Shown one piece after another: positions 32,760-43,689 of a stretch of 64,000 nucleotides of DNA. The number at the start of each line of letters is the position of its first letter. Position 1 is the stretch's first letter. The stretch is from Ligula intestinalis (Eukaryota; Platyhelminthes; Cestoda; Diphyllobothriidea; Diphyllobothriidae): assembly GCA_036362985.1 (NCBI GenBank), contig JAYGXS010000004.1:30776053-30840052 (forward strand), in the 5' to 3' direction. The notes under the pieces were generated by a model. That model searched no databases and was not told the DNA's origin. It worked only from the letters and a program-made list of their open reading frames with translations. The position numbers were made by a program, and so were the translations under genes.

Positions 32760-34640
32760 TTGCGATGGATGTCTTAACCTAGCCACGCGCGTAAAGCGTT
32801 TAGCGGTAAGCCTTGAATTTTACGTGGAGATACCAGCAGTGCTCAAAAAGCAAAATAAGATAACACCACCGGATGCGGCGCATGCAGAGGACAGGTCAGT
32901 GGTTGATAAACCAGGAAACCACGAGTCCAGTCAAAGGAAGCACCGGGACGACATTGCAGCTCTAAGGGATAACCTCGGGAATGTAGTAACGAAAGGACCG
33001 CGGAAAGTAGAGTAACTGTCAGAGTTTTTCAGATCAGCGTTTATGATGGAATCCCCCGACGACAGTTCGGGAGTAGAAGTGGGCGAAGGTGCAGCCGTTA
33101 TTGAAACTGTTACCTTTGCTGTTGCAGACGTTAGACATGTCCTCAGTCACATCAAACCAGATAAGTCTCCTGGACTGGCTGGGATCCGTGGACTGATACT
33201 TAAAGAACTGTCGACCAAGCTATCGGTGCCTCTTTCAATCCTGTTCGAGCTTTCCATGAGAACAGGGGACTTACCTTTGCAGTGGAAGACGGCCAACATC
33301 GTACCGTTATATAAGGGAGGTATCAAGATATCTGCGAACAGCTTTCGGCCCATAAGCTTGACCTGCCTTTCCTGCAAAATGATGGAGGTCCTTGTCAAGC
33401 GGGCAATACTAATATTTTGCGATGAAACTGACATACAAAATTTCCAACATGGCTTTCGGTGAGGGCGCTCCTGCCTTTTAAATTTACTGACTTCAATTGA
33501 GGCCTGGACTGGTGCTTTAGAAGAGGCCTTCGAAGTGGACGTAGTGTACGTTGATTTCCGTAAAGCCTTTGACAGCGTGCCCCATCAACGCCTTTTACAT
33601 AAACTGAGCGTTCTTGGCATCAAGGGGAAAATTTTGGACTGGATCAGGTCATTTTTAGTCGGTCGAAAACAACGCGTTTGCACCGGGGAGGATAAATCGG
33701 ACTGGGTTGACGTAGTTAGTGGGGTTCCTCAAGGCTCCGTTCTCGGTCCTCTACTCTTCATTCTCTATGTAAATGACAGCCTTCAAGAACTGGACTGCGG
33801 TAAAATCAGGTTCGCCGATGACGCTAAGCTCTGGCAGGTCATTAAGCGCCCAAACGACTGAGATGCTCTGCAAAATAATCTTTGCAAACTGCAGACGTGG
33901 TCCGAGAGATGGCTGCTGGATTTCAATGTGCAAAAGTGTGCCGTCCTCCACCTGCGTCCAACAAACTACCCTATCCCCAGAGCAGCAGGACATATCACCT
34001 GAAAAACATCCGAATTCCCGTAGCATCAACGCAAAAAGACCTCGGTATTTGGATACAGAGTAATCTGAAGCCCTCATTACAATCTGTCAAAGCTGCAAAT
34101 AAAGCCACGGAAGTGCTGCACGCTATCAAAAGGGCGTTTCTAGCCTTCGATGAAGATCTCTTTGGCAGAGTGTACGGCACATTTGTTCGACCACACCTAA
34201 AGTATGGCATACAGGCGTGGCGGCCATGGCTAGCAAAGGACACAGCATGTCTGGAAGAAGTGCAGCGTCGGGCAACAAAGCTAGTAAGAGGTCTAAAGAA
34301 CCACTTACATGGATAGACTGGCATGCCTACATTTATTCCCTCTGCATTACAGGCAACAAAGAGGGGATCTTATCCTAGTTTACACGATAATAAACGGTCT
34401 TGAGAAAGGATTACGCCTTGAAGACATGTTTCAGTGGCACCTCTCGCCTCATCTCCGTGGGCACACAATGAAGCTGCGCACGAAGATGTCCAAGCTAAAC
34501 CTCCGCTCTGAATTCTTCACGCAACGTGTCACACAATAGTGGAACAACCTTCCACAGTCAGTCGTGGAGGCCACTTCCCTTCAGATGTACAAAAAACGCT
34601 TGGATAATTACATCCGTCCCCTCTCCTCTCTCCAAGTCTG
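32760..34640 (+). mobile_element. CR1/Jockey-type LINE, reverse transcriptase part
   Basis: A single reading frame from 32824 to 33861, interrupted only by TAG at 33013 and TGA at 33460, covers the linker and reverse transcriptase. Motif 1 is HIKPDKSPGLAGIRG, motif 2 NSFRPISLTCLSCKMME, motif A VYVDFRKAFDSVPHQRLL, motif B SGVPQGSVLGPLLF and motif C RFADDAKLW, so the catalytic Asp residues are all kept. Past TGA at 33859 the thumb and C-terminal region continue in two frames (KDLGIWI, VRPHLKYGIQAWRPW, then YRQQRGDLILVYTI, then WNNLPQSVVEAT after a TAG near 34537). The apurinic endonuclease is missing, so the copy is 5' truncated, and it is inactive. It is the least damaged LINE polymerase in the window. 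Confidence 0.9.
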
Positions 34641-34742
34641 AACTCTGAAAACCAGACATATATTGTAAAAAACAATGCTACTCTCCTCCCTCCGAGTCTG
34701 ACCTCTAAAAACCAGACATCTATTGTAAAAAAAACAATGCTA
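34621..34742 (+). repeat. Two tandem 60-base units in the LINE 3' end
   Basis: CTCTCCTCTCTCCAAGTCTG... at 34621-34680 is followed by CTCTCCTCCCTCCGAGTCTG... at 34681-34742, about 90 percent alike. Both end with TATTGTAAAA and AACAATGCTA. It is a duplicated 3' untranslated unit just after the final LINE codons. Confidence 0.85.
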
Positions 34743-34789
34743 CTCACTGTTTGTCAATACTATGTTGGTAGTGGTAAATTTCTATAGGT

Positions 34790-35300
34790 GTTTGGACACG
34801 TTCTAAATAGGGTTTTCAAAGGCATTGCCTATTATCCTCACCAAATAAACTTAAAAAATCTATTATAGCAAAAGGTCTGATCTCAGCTTTTAGATTTCCG
34901 TTTCGTTACAAATGAGGTAGCGTGCTACGAATCAGAGCACAGAATGCTGCTATTCCGACGTAGATCAGGACATACATATGTCAGAAACTTTGACGCATAG
35001 TACGGGAAGACCTCGCAGCCATAAATTCAGAGTGGATTGAATGGGCAAACTCATTAAGAATGCAATCAGCGAATTGCCTGGCCGTTGAAAAGTTTCGCTT
35101 CATTATAATATCAGCTACAAAAGCATAGGAAACACCGAGAGCTGAAGAGAACATTCGGAGTATACGCTTAACAATAAACAAGTTTTTTTAATCAAGGCTG
35201 AAAAATAGCCTGAGAGCAGTAACGCATGAGGGGCAGGGGATGCAGGCATCTGTAAATCGCCAGATTAGGGCTTAAGGTGCTTGACATGAACAAGAAGAGT
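34790..35300 (+). repeat. Dispersed repeat family F, copy 2
   Basis: Shares GTAGCGTGCTACGAAT, GTACGGGAAGACCTCGCAGC, CATAAATTCAGAGTGGA, CATTATAATATCAGCTA and AAATCGCCAGATTAGGGCTT with 43920-44965. This copy is continuous, unlike that one. The minus-strand frame at 34981-35181 is a reading of the repeat. Confidence 0.7.
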
Positions 35301-36574
35301 AAGCCAAAATTATTTCAGTCAGTATCTGTCAATATATTTGGAGTAAATGACCGAAGCCCTTAAAAACTCCATTGACACGGTACAGGAATGCATAAGTTTT
35401 TGTGAAATATGCAAACATTGTTACAGATCGCTTTTGTCGTGCAAAAGTGCACAGAAATAATTTGGAAAAATGATTTGTTGTTCACTGTATATCCAGTCTC
35501 TTGTGATCTCTTAGTGTAAATAAATACGCTATTTGATAAACAGTTAATTTCTGGGTCTTAGACATGGACTTTAAAGAACTGAGGAGCAGGTCTAGCTAAT
35601 TATTCGTTTTGAAACCTTTTTCCTGCCTTTAGTCAGCACTTAATTCCTTTTTTACTGAAAGAAATTGAAATGCAAAAACTTCCGTCTGCCAATTTGTGTC
35701 ACACATACTTTTCTTCAATCGAAACTTTGAGTTCTCAATTTACTATTAAATGGGAATAGTCCTGTCGTATTTAGGGTTCGCAAAATGATGCGGGTCCAAA
35801 TGAAATGTTTTGATTTTATGCGAAATTCTTCAATTCCTGCCTGAGGCTCTTTGGTCCTCATAACCGTAGTTTGAAAAAATAGAGTGCACTCGGTACAGTT
35901 ATGGTAAGTTATCCTAACCTGATAGTGCAAAGAAACAGCATGGTTTCGCATTGGAGCATTTGGCCCTCGAACCTGCACGGAGGCGAATTTCGCACAGTAC
36001 GCAACGCCGCAAAATGAAGTGACTACCTACTCGGCCAAATTGAAGGCAGGCGATTTGCAAACCCTACGACTCTGGTGACATCGACTGATGAACTTTAAAA
36101 ATCGTAGCCATAATTGCAGTAGCCAACGCATAGAAATTATGGCTCAATGACAAGGCCAGCAGAAATATGGGAATGTGTTTAAAGTGGGTATCCTTGTCTG
36201 CCACATTCGTTTTACTCAGAGGACAAGTTGGCAATTACATGTGCGCGTTCGATAAATGCTCGTCATGCTGATATATCTACATGGGAATAGGGGACTGATA
36301 GGATAAATTGGTTAAATTGGCTAAATTTAGTTTTTTTCATACAAGTGGAATGTGGGTAGGGATGGAGGTGCTAAGATACAGTGAGATGCAGGCGGAGTAG
36401 TGCATGCTGTTAACCAACCTTTGGTCATGATAAACGTAGAACTTGCACGAGGTTTCTCTGTGCGCACAAACACCGGCTTCATGACGATAGGCGCTTCTGC
36501 TGTGGCTACCAGACGCTGACTCAGGAACTCGAGGGTAATTCAGTGTGTGACCTTGTATATGTTTTCGATTTGAA
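35301..36574. other. Unrecognised spacer
   Basis: Small minus-strand frames at 35715-35978 and 36337-36579 are not recognised. No repeat that I could pair. Confidence 0.4.
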
Positions 36575-37345
36575 GACATTATTTATGCAACATTAAATAT
36601 CGCACGGCAGAATCCTGGGATATTTCAGCTACGTCAGAGCGCCGGCCTTTGAACGAATTTATTTACAGTCGCCTGCAAAATCTACACCCTGTAAAAAGCT
36701 ACTGCTAAGTAGGATACATTCATCTCCTTAATTCTCGGTGCCCTTATGAATTAAAATACATATTATAGTAAATAGCATTCATTAAACTCACTTGGCGGGA
36801 AAAACGTCTTCTTTAAACTTGATACTTGAGGAAAGGGTATCGTTCGGTTAAAAAAACGTTCTACAGTTTTCAATTTTCATTTTTAATTCGATCTGCCACT
36901 GTACTTTTCTTCAGAGTTTCCCAATTATATGATGTATACGTTCCATTGAAAGAAATTCGCAAATTTCTCACATAACAGAATGGCCATACAATTTTTATTT
37001 GATGTGGAACTGGTTCTGTACTCTATAAGTAATATCTATAAATGGACAAATATGTTGTTTTTGGATGGACATCTCACAGCCTTAACAGAACCTCGCAATT
37101 ACAAATATTTTGAAAATAGCAATATTCACGTTCTTTACGTAAAGCATTGAATTAGACGTACTTTTCTACCAACTATGCCCAAGCGAGAATATTTTCGTGT
37201 ATGCTTTCTAAAACATACAATTAGATTGCTAAGAGCATCGAAAATCGGCGGGAAAATGCGTACTACTTAAGTAGTCATTTTTCTAGGGTGTCACCTTTAC
37301 AGACAGCCAACATGAAGTTCACTCAAAATCCGGCCTCCTGATGTG
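36575..37345. repeat. Foldback element, diverged copy
   Basis: The left arm has CGCCGGCCTTTGAACGAATT and TTGAGGAAAGGGTATCGTTCG. The right arm has TACTACTTAAGTAGTC and AAAATCCGGCCTCCTGATG. The centre differs from that of the copies near 5500, so it represents a separate subfamily or a replaced centre. Confidence 0.65.
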
Positions 37346-37399
37346 GCAAAAGCTACTGTTGTCTGAGACGGCTTTTGCGCGCGCAGCCGTTAGTCGACT

Positions 37400-38295
37400 T
37401 TATTCTGTCGATGCCCGTAGACTGATCCCTCCCTGTCCGGATGGTTTCAGAAGCCAGCGTCTGTCAGGCAGTCTGCGCTGCAGAAGATCAATAAGTTAGC
37501 ACCACCAACTGCCTCCCTGCTTCCCCCTCTCCCGTGTGAATTGGTGTCTCTGTTTAACGTGCATAGTCCCCCGAGCAGGCGGAACAGCATGTGTGTTGGC
37601 CCAAAACAAGGACCACGCTGACGCGCAACACGCACTTCGATTATACCAAGCCCTAAATCTTGCCGCACATGTGTGTGGTACGCATCAGATGAAGGCTTGT
37701 GTAGTAGATGTGCTGGACCAACACGACAGACGTTATTCGGATTGCGCTCCCATAACAAATGCCGAACATGGGGAGGCGTGATGACACACATAAACGGCGC
37801 CTTCGGCCGCGATAGGCAGCTGCCCCCGAACCCACCTTCGGTTTTCTTGACTCTATCTTGACACCAGGCACAGGTGGATGAGAGAAGAGGGAGTGCGACA
37901 GATGAAGTGCAAGCCTACCATCAGTTAAAACTAATCCACGCTCAAGTCACCGTCCCTGATCCACCCTGTTCGGAGCATATGTTGAAAAGCATCGAAACTG
38001 ATGGTCGAAATGCAGTGATCCCACCCCGCGTAAACGCTCAACCTCTCATGGCTGCTACAAAGTACACATGCACCAGTACCCGCCTATCCCAATTCCAGTC
38101 TGCACAATCACCTTCAAGACTGACTCATGTAAAGACCGCATAGTAGAAGCTGTGACAACTGCCGCGACCTCACACTTCGGACGCTGCCCATTTCGGATGA
38201 AGATGTACGCTCGTCCGACTGTCTCCAACCTATTCTCCGATACCTCGGTACAGAATATACTATTCCGCCTACGTGGCTTTCTACTTCTTTTCCCA
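37400..38295 (+). repeat. Composite dispersed repeat, families D and A
   Basis: 37850-38020 matches 63735-63905 (CTTGACACC, then GTGGATGAG, CAAGTCACC/CAAATCACC and a closing GATGGTCG/GACGGTCC). It runs directly into family A (38030-38290: CTCATGGCTGCTACAAAG, CCTTCAAGACTGACTC, CAGAATATACTATTCC). The two families are therefore probably parts of one element of at least 450 bases. Several overlapping open frames of 70-114 codons here are not recognised. Confidence 0.55.
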
Positions 38296-38799
38296 CACGG
38301 AACCAGGCCTGAATATCGTAACTGTAAGGGCCTCCTGCGATAGTGTTCGGGAGAACATAAAATACGAACGGAACACCGAGTTTCAAAGGCAGCTATTCAA
38401 TCAGCAACCAACGCATTTACACAAAAGTGCTAGATCAGTGTGCTAAGACGCATTGCAATGAACCTGGAGGCAATACTGCCTAGATACGACACCTTTGGCT
38501 GGTATTCAACGTGAACAAATACCCATGCAGTCTCACCAACAAGTGTGTGCGCAAACTAAACGGGATCTTGGGCAACGGCCCCGTGCCTCAAGAACGTCTT
38601 GGAGGCCGTAGGCTGCCTTCTCAGGCCAGTCGCAATCCGGATTGCACACAGATCACGAGCAACCACCTGACGTCATACAGAGGCCGACAAACACACTGCC
38701 ACGGCAGGAAGCATTTGGAGTCATCTATCCGATTTGGCATAGTTGCAGACATGGCATGCACGCTTGAAACCCAGAATATTCTTGACGCGGATGATTGAA

Positions 38800-38985
38800 C
38801 ATGCCACAGCAGTATGAAATGACGTTAGCCCTCGGACCACAGCTCATGTGGTGGGCTCCGACCACGACTTCAAGTTCAACTAGGACAACATTCTCGCCTA
38901 GTGTGACAACCACATGAGCCAAGAGCTGTTCGGGTCGTGGTCCTCTGGGCACAGTCTGTTAGGCAACCGCCATGACCTCCCCTGC
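38800..38985 (+). mobile_element. Penelope GIY-YIG domain fragment
   Basis: One plus-strand frame reads RRNDVSPRTTAHVVGSDHDF, then CDNHMSQELFGSWSSG and NRHDLPCPA, with two internal stops. This parallels the end of the GIY-YIG part of the element at 27535-29645 (ATHTYETGHEF, MSREFIQAWS, VNRYVELAPA). It is a short, older remnant of a different Penelope lineage. Confidence 0.65.
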
Positions 38986-39746
38986 CCGGCAAAAGCAAAC
39001 CCAAGAACTCTGTCTGAGTAGTGTAATTAGTCGCGTAGGCAGCGCACCGACGAGCGGCGCTTGCATCAGCAGTACCGCCGAACTGAATTATGAGTAATTT
39101 GTACGCTAATACTCAACACAGATGACTGAACTACGGCAATTATGGACTCGGAGGCAGGCGAATCGGCGATCAACGCAACAAGTACGACTCATTCGAAAGT
39201 TTCTGGTCTTGATAAGTAGGCGGTTGCATAGGAACCGCAGCCTATACACATTTCAACTCTTACACGCTTATGACGGTACGCCCGAACGAGAATGTGGCAC
39301 GTCTGTCGGGACCATTGTTCGTCCTCTTCTCAACTGCATTCTGGAACTTGTATTTTCATCCGTACGGGCACTAGTGACCGCCGGGTTTTTCTTGAGTGTA
39401 CCGGTGATGGCCTGCTGGCACCCTGCCTGCGTTGGTTTTGCCCCTCATTTTATGGTTGACGGTGCAAGGCTGGGGGAAGTCCTCCCAACATTCATGCGTT
39501 CCTCAAAAAGGATATTTAGCTTCCAATGCAGAAAAAACTAGAGTTAGCATTCAAAATGACCTCGAAGAAATTAATATGAAGATGTGACCATGAATCTGTT
39601 GATGAATTGCAAAAGAGCTAACAAAATGACAAAAATAAACGAGATTCGTTGGTTGACAGTGATTGAAATGTTCAACGTATACCTAAGGACAAAAGCAAAG
39701 AAAGTGCGTCCTGGTTTATATTTTCGGTCTATTGAAGAGGACTATT
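38986..39746. other. Spacer downstream of ferrochelatase
   Basis: Includes an unrecognised 139-codon plus-strand frame (39122-39541). No AATAAA was found on the minus strand just past the ferrochelatase stop. ATATAAA-like words near 39720 could serve as a weak polyadenylation signal. Confidence 0.35.
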
Positions 39747-40790
39747 TTAAATTGACGCAGGGACTTTCTTATAGGTAGCTTTGGCACCCGAAGGCAGACG
39801 GAAGGATTGGGTATTTGTCCAAGCAGCCACGCGGTCTGCTTCTCCGGCTAAGAATAGACGCGCTTTACTACAACGGTCATTGGTACAGGATGGACAACGA
39901 AGGAAAAACTGTCTGGATGCGACCTCACCCTTCCGGAGATGCGCGTGTACCAGCTCCGCGAGGCCCTGTAATACAAAGTATAATAATTTGAAGTAAAATG
40001 TGGATCAGAGCAGAGGCAGAGGGGCTTGGCAAAAGAAGTATATACCTGCACGAACATAGCGTTGTCATTAGGGGCAGCCGCACGACGCACATTAATCATT
40101 CCAGCCTCCTTTGCAATCTTTGCGCAAAACTGGATGTCCATGTCGTGTAGGGTCTCAATATGGTCAGAAGTAAAGGTGATTGGAACGAGGATTGCGTGCT
40201 TGCGACCCAGATTCGCTAATCCTCGGATTGCAGATTCGGTATCTTGTCCCATCCAGGGCGCTGGCCCAACTTTTGACTGCCACACTAGTCGATATGGCAA
40301 AGCAAACTCCAGTTCTTGCATTACTGCATGCACTGTGGCGCCCACTTCCTGTTCGTAGGAAGGAAAAGAAGATTGAAAGGAACAAGTAGATAGATAACTA
40401 GAATCGGTTGGGTTAGCCGAACGTACCTGAATGTAAGGATCACCTCTGTTCACGATAGACAGTGGAATAGAGTGCGCACTGAACAATACTACTGCGTCCT
40501 GTGGATCTTTGAGATCAGGCATCCGGGCGAGTTCGTTGCGAATACTTTCGGCGAAAAACTTCACTGCGTGCGGTGCGGTGGGCCAACGATCGAGAAAAGA
40601 CCAGATTGGTTTGGGGCGAGATGGCTCGGATCCCTGGAGCGAAGGAGGAGGCTCTATTGTGTCGATCCCGGCCAAGCCACCGCGTTCGGGTCGAGAGTAG
40701 TGGACAGCAATGCTGTTTATACTACTCCCAGATACGGTGCAGCTGTACTGAGGGTATTGACTAAAGGCAACCACCCGTTCCACCCCATCG
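39747..40790 (-). CDS. Ferrochelatase, last three exons (partial gene)
   Basis: Ferrochelatase inserts iron into protoporphyrin IX, the last step of haem synthesis, at the mitochondrial inner membrane. On the minus strand three exons join cleanly: 40790-40427, 40348-40046 and 39965-39747, with GT-AG introns of 78 and 80 bases. The spliced product reads VERVVAFSQYPQYSC, LFSAHSIPLSIVNRGDPYIQ, YRLVWQSKVGPAPW, TFTSDHIETLHDMDI and FLRCPSCTNDRCSK. The His of SAHS and the Glu of HIETL correspond to known catalytic positions, and C-x2-C-x4-C matches the C-terminal [2Fe-2S] ligands of animal enzymes. About 17 extra residues lie between the SSINSI block and DRWPT compared with vertebrate enzymes. The first exon here starts after an acceptor (TTCTCAAAG), so the N-terminal half lies upstream in exons I could not find. 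Confidence 0.93.
40349..40426 (-). other. 78-base ferrochelatase intron without stop codon
   Basis: Begins GTACGTTCGG and ends CCTACGAACAG on the minus strand. Its length is a multiple of three and it contains no in-frame stop, so an open frame runs straight through it. Family comparison (GDPY followed by QEV) shows it is an intron. Confidence 0.9.
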
Positions 40791-40934
40791 CTTTGAGAAA
40801 AAAATTATTTTGGGGTGTAAGACCCTAGTGGGAACGCCTGTTACGTTAAAAGGAGGCTAACCTTGAATAAACTAGATGATCAAACCAATTTTTTAAGGTG
40901 GCACGTCTGAGGCAAAAAAACATACGAAGAAAAA

Positions 40935-41006
40935 GACTCGATCGCTGGGACAATATCTTTATTCGCCTGACGTTTCGATATCCGTCGCGGATTCGTCATC
41001 AGAAAC
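40935..41006 (-). ncRNA. Penelope end with hammerhead-like core
   Basis: On the minus strand CTGATGA (41002-40996) is followed by a hairpin of ATCCG/CGGAT with loop CGA and flanking pairs, then GAAA (40976-40973), and then ATTGTCCCAGCGATCGAGTC. The CUGAUGA-stem-GAAA order is the hammerhead core, with one extra C before the stem. Stems I and III are not evident. No Penelope protein sequence is adjacent, so it is a solitary end. It lies upstream of the ferrochelatase exons, in what would be an intron of that gene. Confidence 0.45.
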
Positions 41007-41010
41007 ATGA

Positions 41011-43689
41011 GAAGCAGAAAGGTTAAGTATGCACAGACGTTTGCAGTATTTATAAGACAGTCATTTCTGCAAGCATACAGAGACAGCAAAAAACTGTTTG
41101 ACAGCGGCCTAAATCAGGCTTTATAACATAAGTGTGAGAAAGTACTTAGATTTGACTCGAAACCATGGGTGACCAGCATAAACTAGTCATAGAAAGATGG
41201 CGTTTATTTACAGAATAAATTCCACCGAATATTACCGCATAGCTATCACGGAGTAACAGATGAGATGTGTGCATAGGTTGAAAGTTGCGCCTAACTTTAT
41301 GCGAGAAAATTTCAACTAGAAGTTGAGATCCAGCTGTCCTGCATATTCTGAGTAGAAGAAATGTTCTGCCCCTGGGGCTCAGTTAAGAGGCCTAATAGAA
41401 TCGAGTCTACATAAGCCGGTGGATGCGTTTCATCCAGAGTACTCTTGGGAGATCTGCAATTAAAGTTGAACATTAAAATTCAACTTATTATGCCCCTAAC
41501 CAACCCATAAAGAGCTAAAGCGCAAGACGGTAGGCGCAAGCTTGAGCCGCGGGACTCACAAAACAGGTTCATATCAGACAAAATATGTCCCAAATAGTCA
41601 ACTGGCTGAGAATACTTGCAGTTTGAATATTATCCGCAGATAATAATTCAAATCTCACACTTTTTGCAGGAAAACTAACAGCACCTGAATGAAGAGCTAA
41701 TGATACTGACAAGACGACAAGGACCCCTGAAAAGGGGACGGTGTAGAACGAAGGATAAAGAAAATAGAGAAAAATTTTAATTGCTAAGGTTTTTGCTTTG
41801 TTACAACTATCAAATTCTACTCCATTAGCAATAAATATTTTACCTGGTTAAGGGAAATGTTATTTGAAGAAAATTCGACAATTCAATCTCTAAAAGTGGT
41901 AAGAAAGATAATCATATGAACCGATGGGATTGGTTTCAGAAAAATTACGAAAAACCAGAGAATTGCTTACATATATTAAAAAGAGACAGTTTAAGAATGT
42001 GGTACTCAACTTCTGGCTTACCGCTCAATAGAGTTGATAGCTTCCTCCGTCAAAGGGTGAACGTAACGATAGCCCGGGTAAAATTTATGGGGAGCTGAAT
42101 TTTAGTTCACATACGGAGGCGAACCTGATTCCGGACTTATAGTATCAAGAATACGAACAATTGCTTTGCCTTGGCATATGGTCCAACGCCCAAGCGGTGA
42201 ACCACCACCGACTTCTTCGTAACGCTCCTTCAAATATGGTGTGCGTCGTTTAGCAACCCAAGGGGCCAGAAGTCTTGAAATTATAAAAATAATAAGTACC
42301 GTTGAAAGGGGAGTGCGAATATCTCTTTATCTGAGAAGAGACGCAAAAGGAATGGATAGACATCGTTTAGCGTTTCGGGACCACCCATATTCAGCATTAA
42401 TATACCGGTCTTCGGCCTAACATATAACATCAGAGGAATCATCAACAAACTTAGTAGTTGCTAAGCATAAACCTCTAGCAAACGCAGTCAATTTCACAGT
42501 ACTATGACGTATATTATGCATTCCAGTAGAGGGAGAACGGAGACAGAACGTGCAAATTCCAAGGCTAGCAGGCCGAGCGCATACACCAATGCTTTTCAGT
42601 GCAACTTAAACACCATTGTTGAAGGTTACAAACTTACATGCGCGTAGTGCAGGGGCTAGGGTCGACCACGGTTGAGGACGGCACAATCAGGTTGGCGTAC
42701 CACACTTTTAATAAGTCCTAACTGGAAAGTAGTTGTTCAGACTAATTAAATAGGTAACAGTGTATGCATAAAGGCTTAGAATAGATAACGAAACAGATTT
42801 GTGTGAAAGGTATACTAACAAAAGTGAACTACATGATATATTACAAAAGTACCGGGCATAAGACAGCATAAATTGTTACAGCATTCTTTGATTTGTGTGC
42901 AGGAAGCGAAACCAACATATTGGGTTCAAGAATCAGTGGAGAGTTAAGCGCAGTCTGCAACTGCGAGCAAAATCCACAGGACTGTTAATGAGAGGTAAAT
43001 AAATTGTATATTTAATGCCCAAGGAGCCCTTCCATTACAAACTTAGTATTGTGGTAAAAAGATACAAATTTGATAATCACAGCTGCGCATAAGCAATTGC
43101 GTAACAACAGAAATGAGTAGTATGTTACACCTCGAAAGTCAGATCTGATTTACAGCGGAAACTCTTATAAAATAAAAGCCAAACAAGATCGGTCAAAAAA
43201 ATCCCATATTGGTGGCAGAGTTAAGCTAGCCACCGATTTCCGAAAAATGATCGAATAAGTAACTGCTTAAATAGGAAGTTAGATTGATTTGATATGTTGC
43301 AATGATATGGGATAGTGATGATTAAGGTACAGAACACTCCTTGTCGTGGGACACGAGGGGTGCTGCTGCGCGTTTGTATATTGTATACATTGTAACCTTG
43401 GTTAAAGAGTTAACTCCGTCCTAGTACCGAGTTCGTTATTTGAAACGTTTGCCTTATTAAATGGGACCAAGCAAACTGCATAGCTTCACTGATCGGCTGC
43501 AGACGAACGAGTACCCGCACTTTGGGAGCAAAACTCAGCGGCGCACACAAGCCCACACACGCAGTGATAAGTCATGACCTGGCCGAAGCTAGTCAAGTGA
43601 AACCATTTGCTCGGCATTGGCCTGCTCGTTACCTGAAATGGCCGTAAACAGGGTTGTTCTTCATCCGAAATTCCATTGTATTTTTAGAG
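41011..43689. other. Long spacer, possibly ferrochelatase intron
   Basis: 2.7 kb with almost no open frames (one of 60 codons at 41916-42098) and no repeat that I recognise. If the missing ferrochelatase exons lie beyond it, this is intronic. I looked for the N-terminal ferrochelatase blocks on the minus strand here without success, but short exons could be missed by eye. Confidence 0.4.

Noticed and set aside
40783..40783. GTG at the start of the open frame as the ferrochelatase start codon
   Set aside because: The conserved protein continues upstream (DGVERVV) to an intron acceptor at 40791, so this is an internal exon boundary and not a start.
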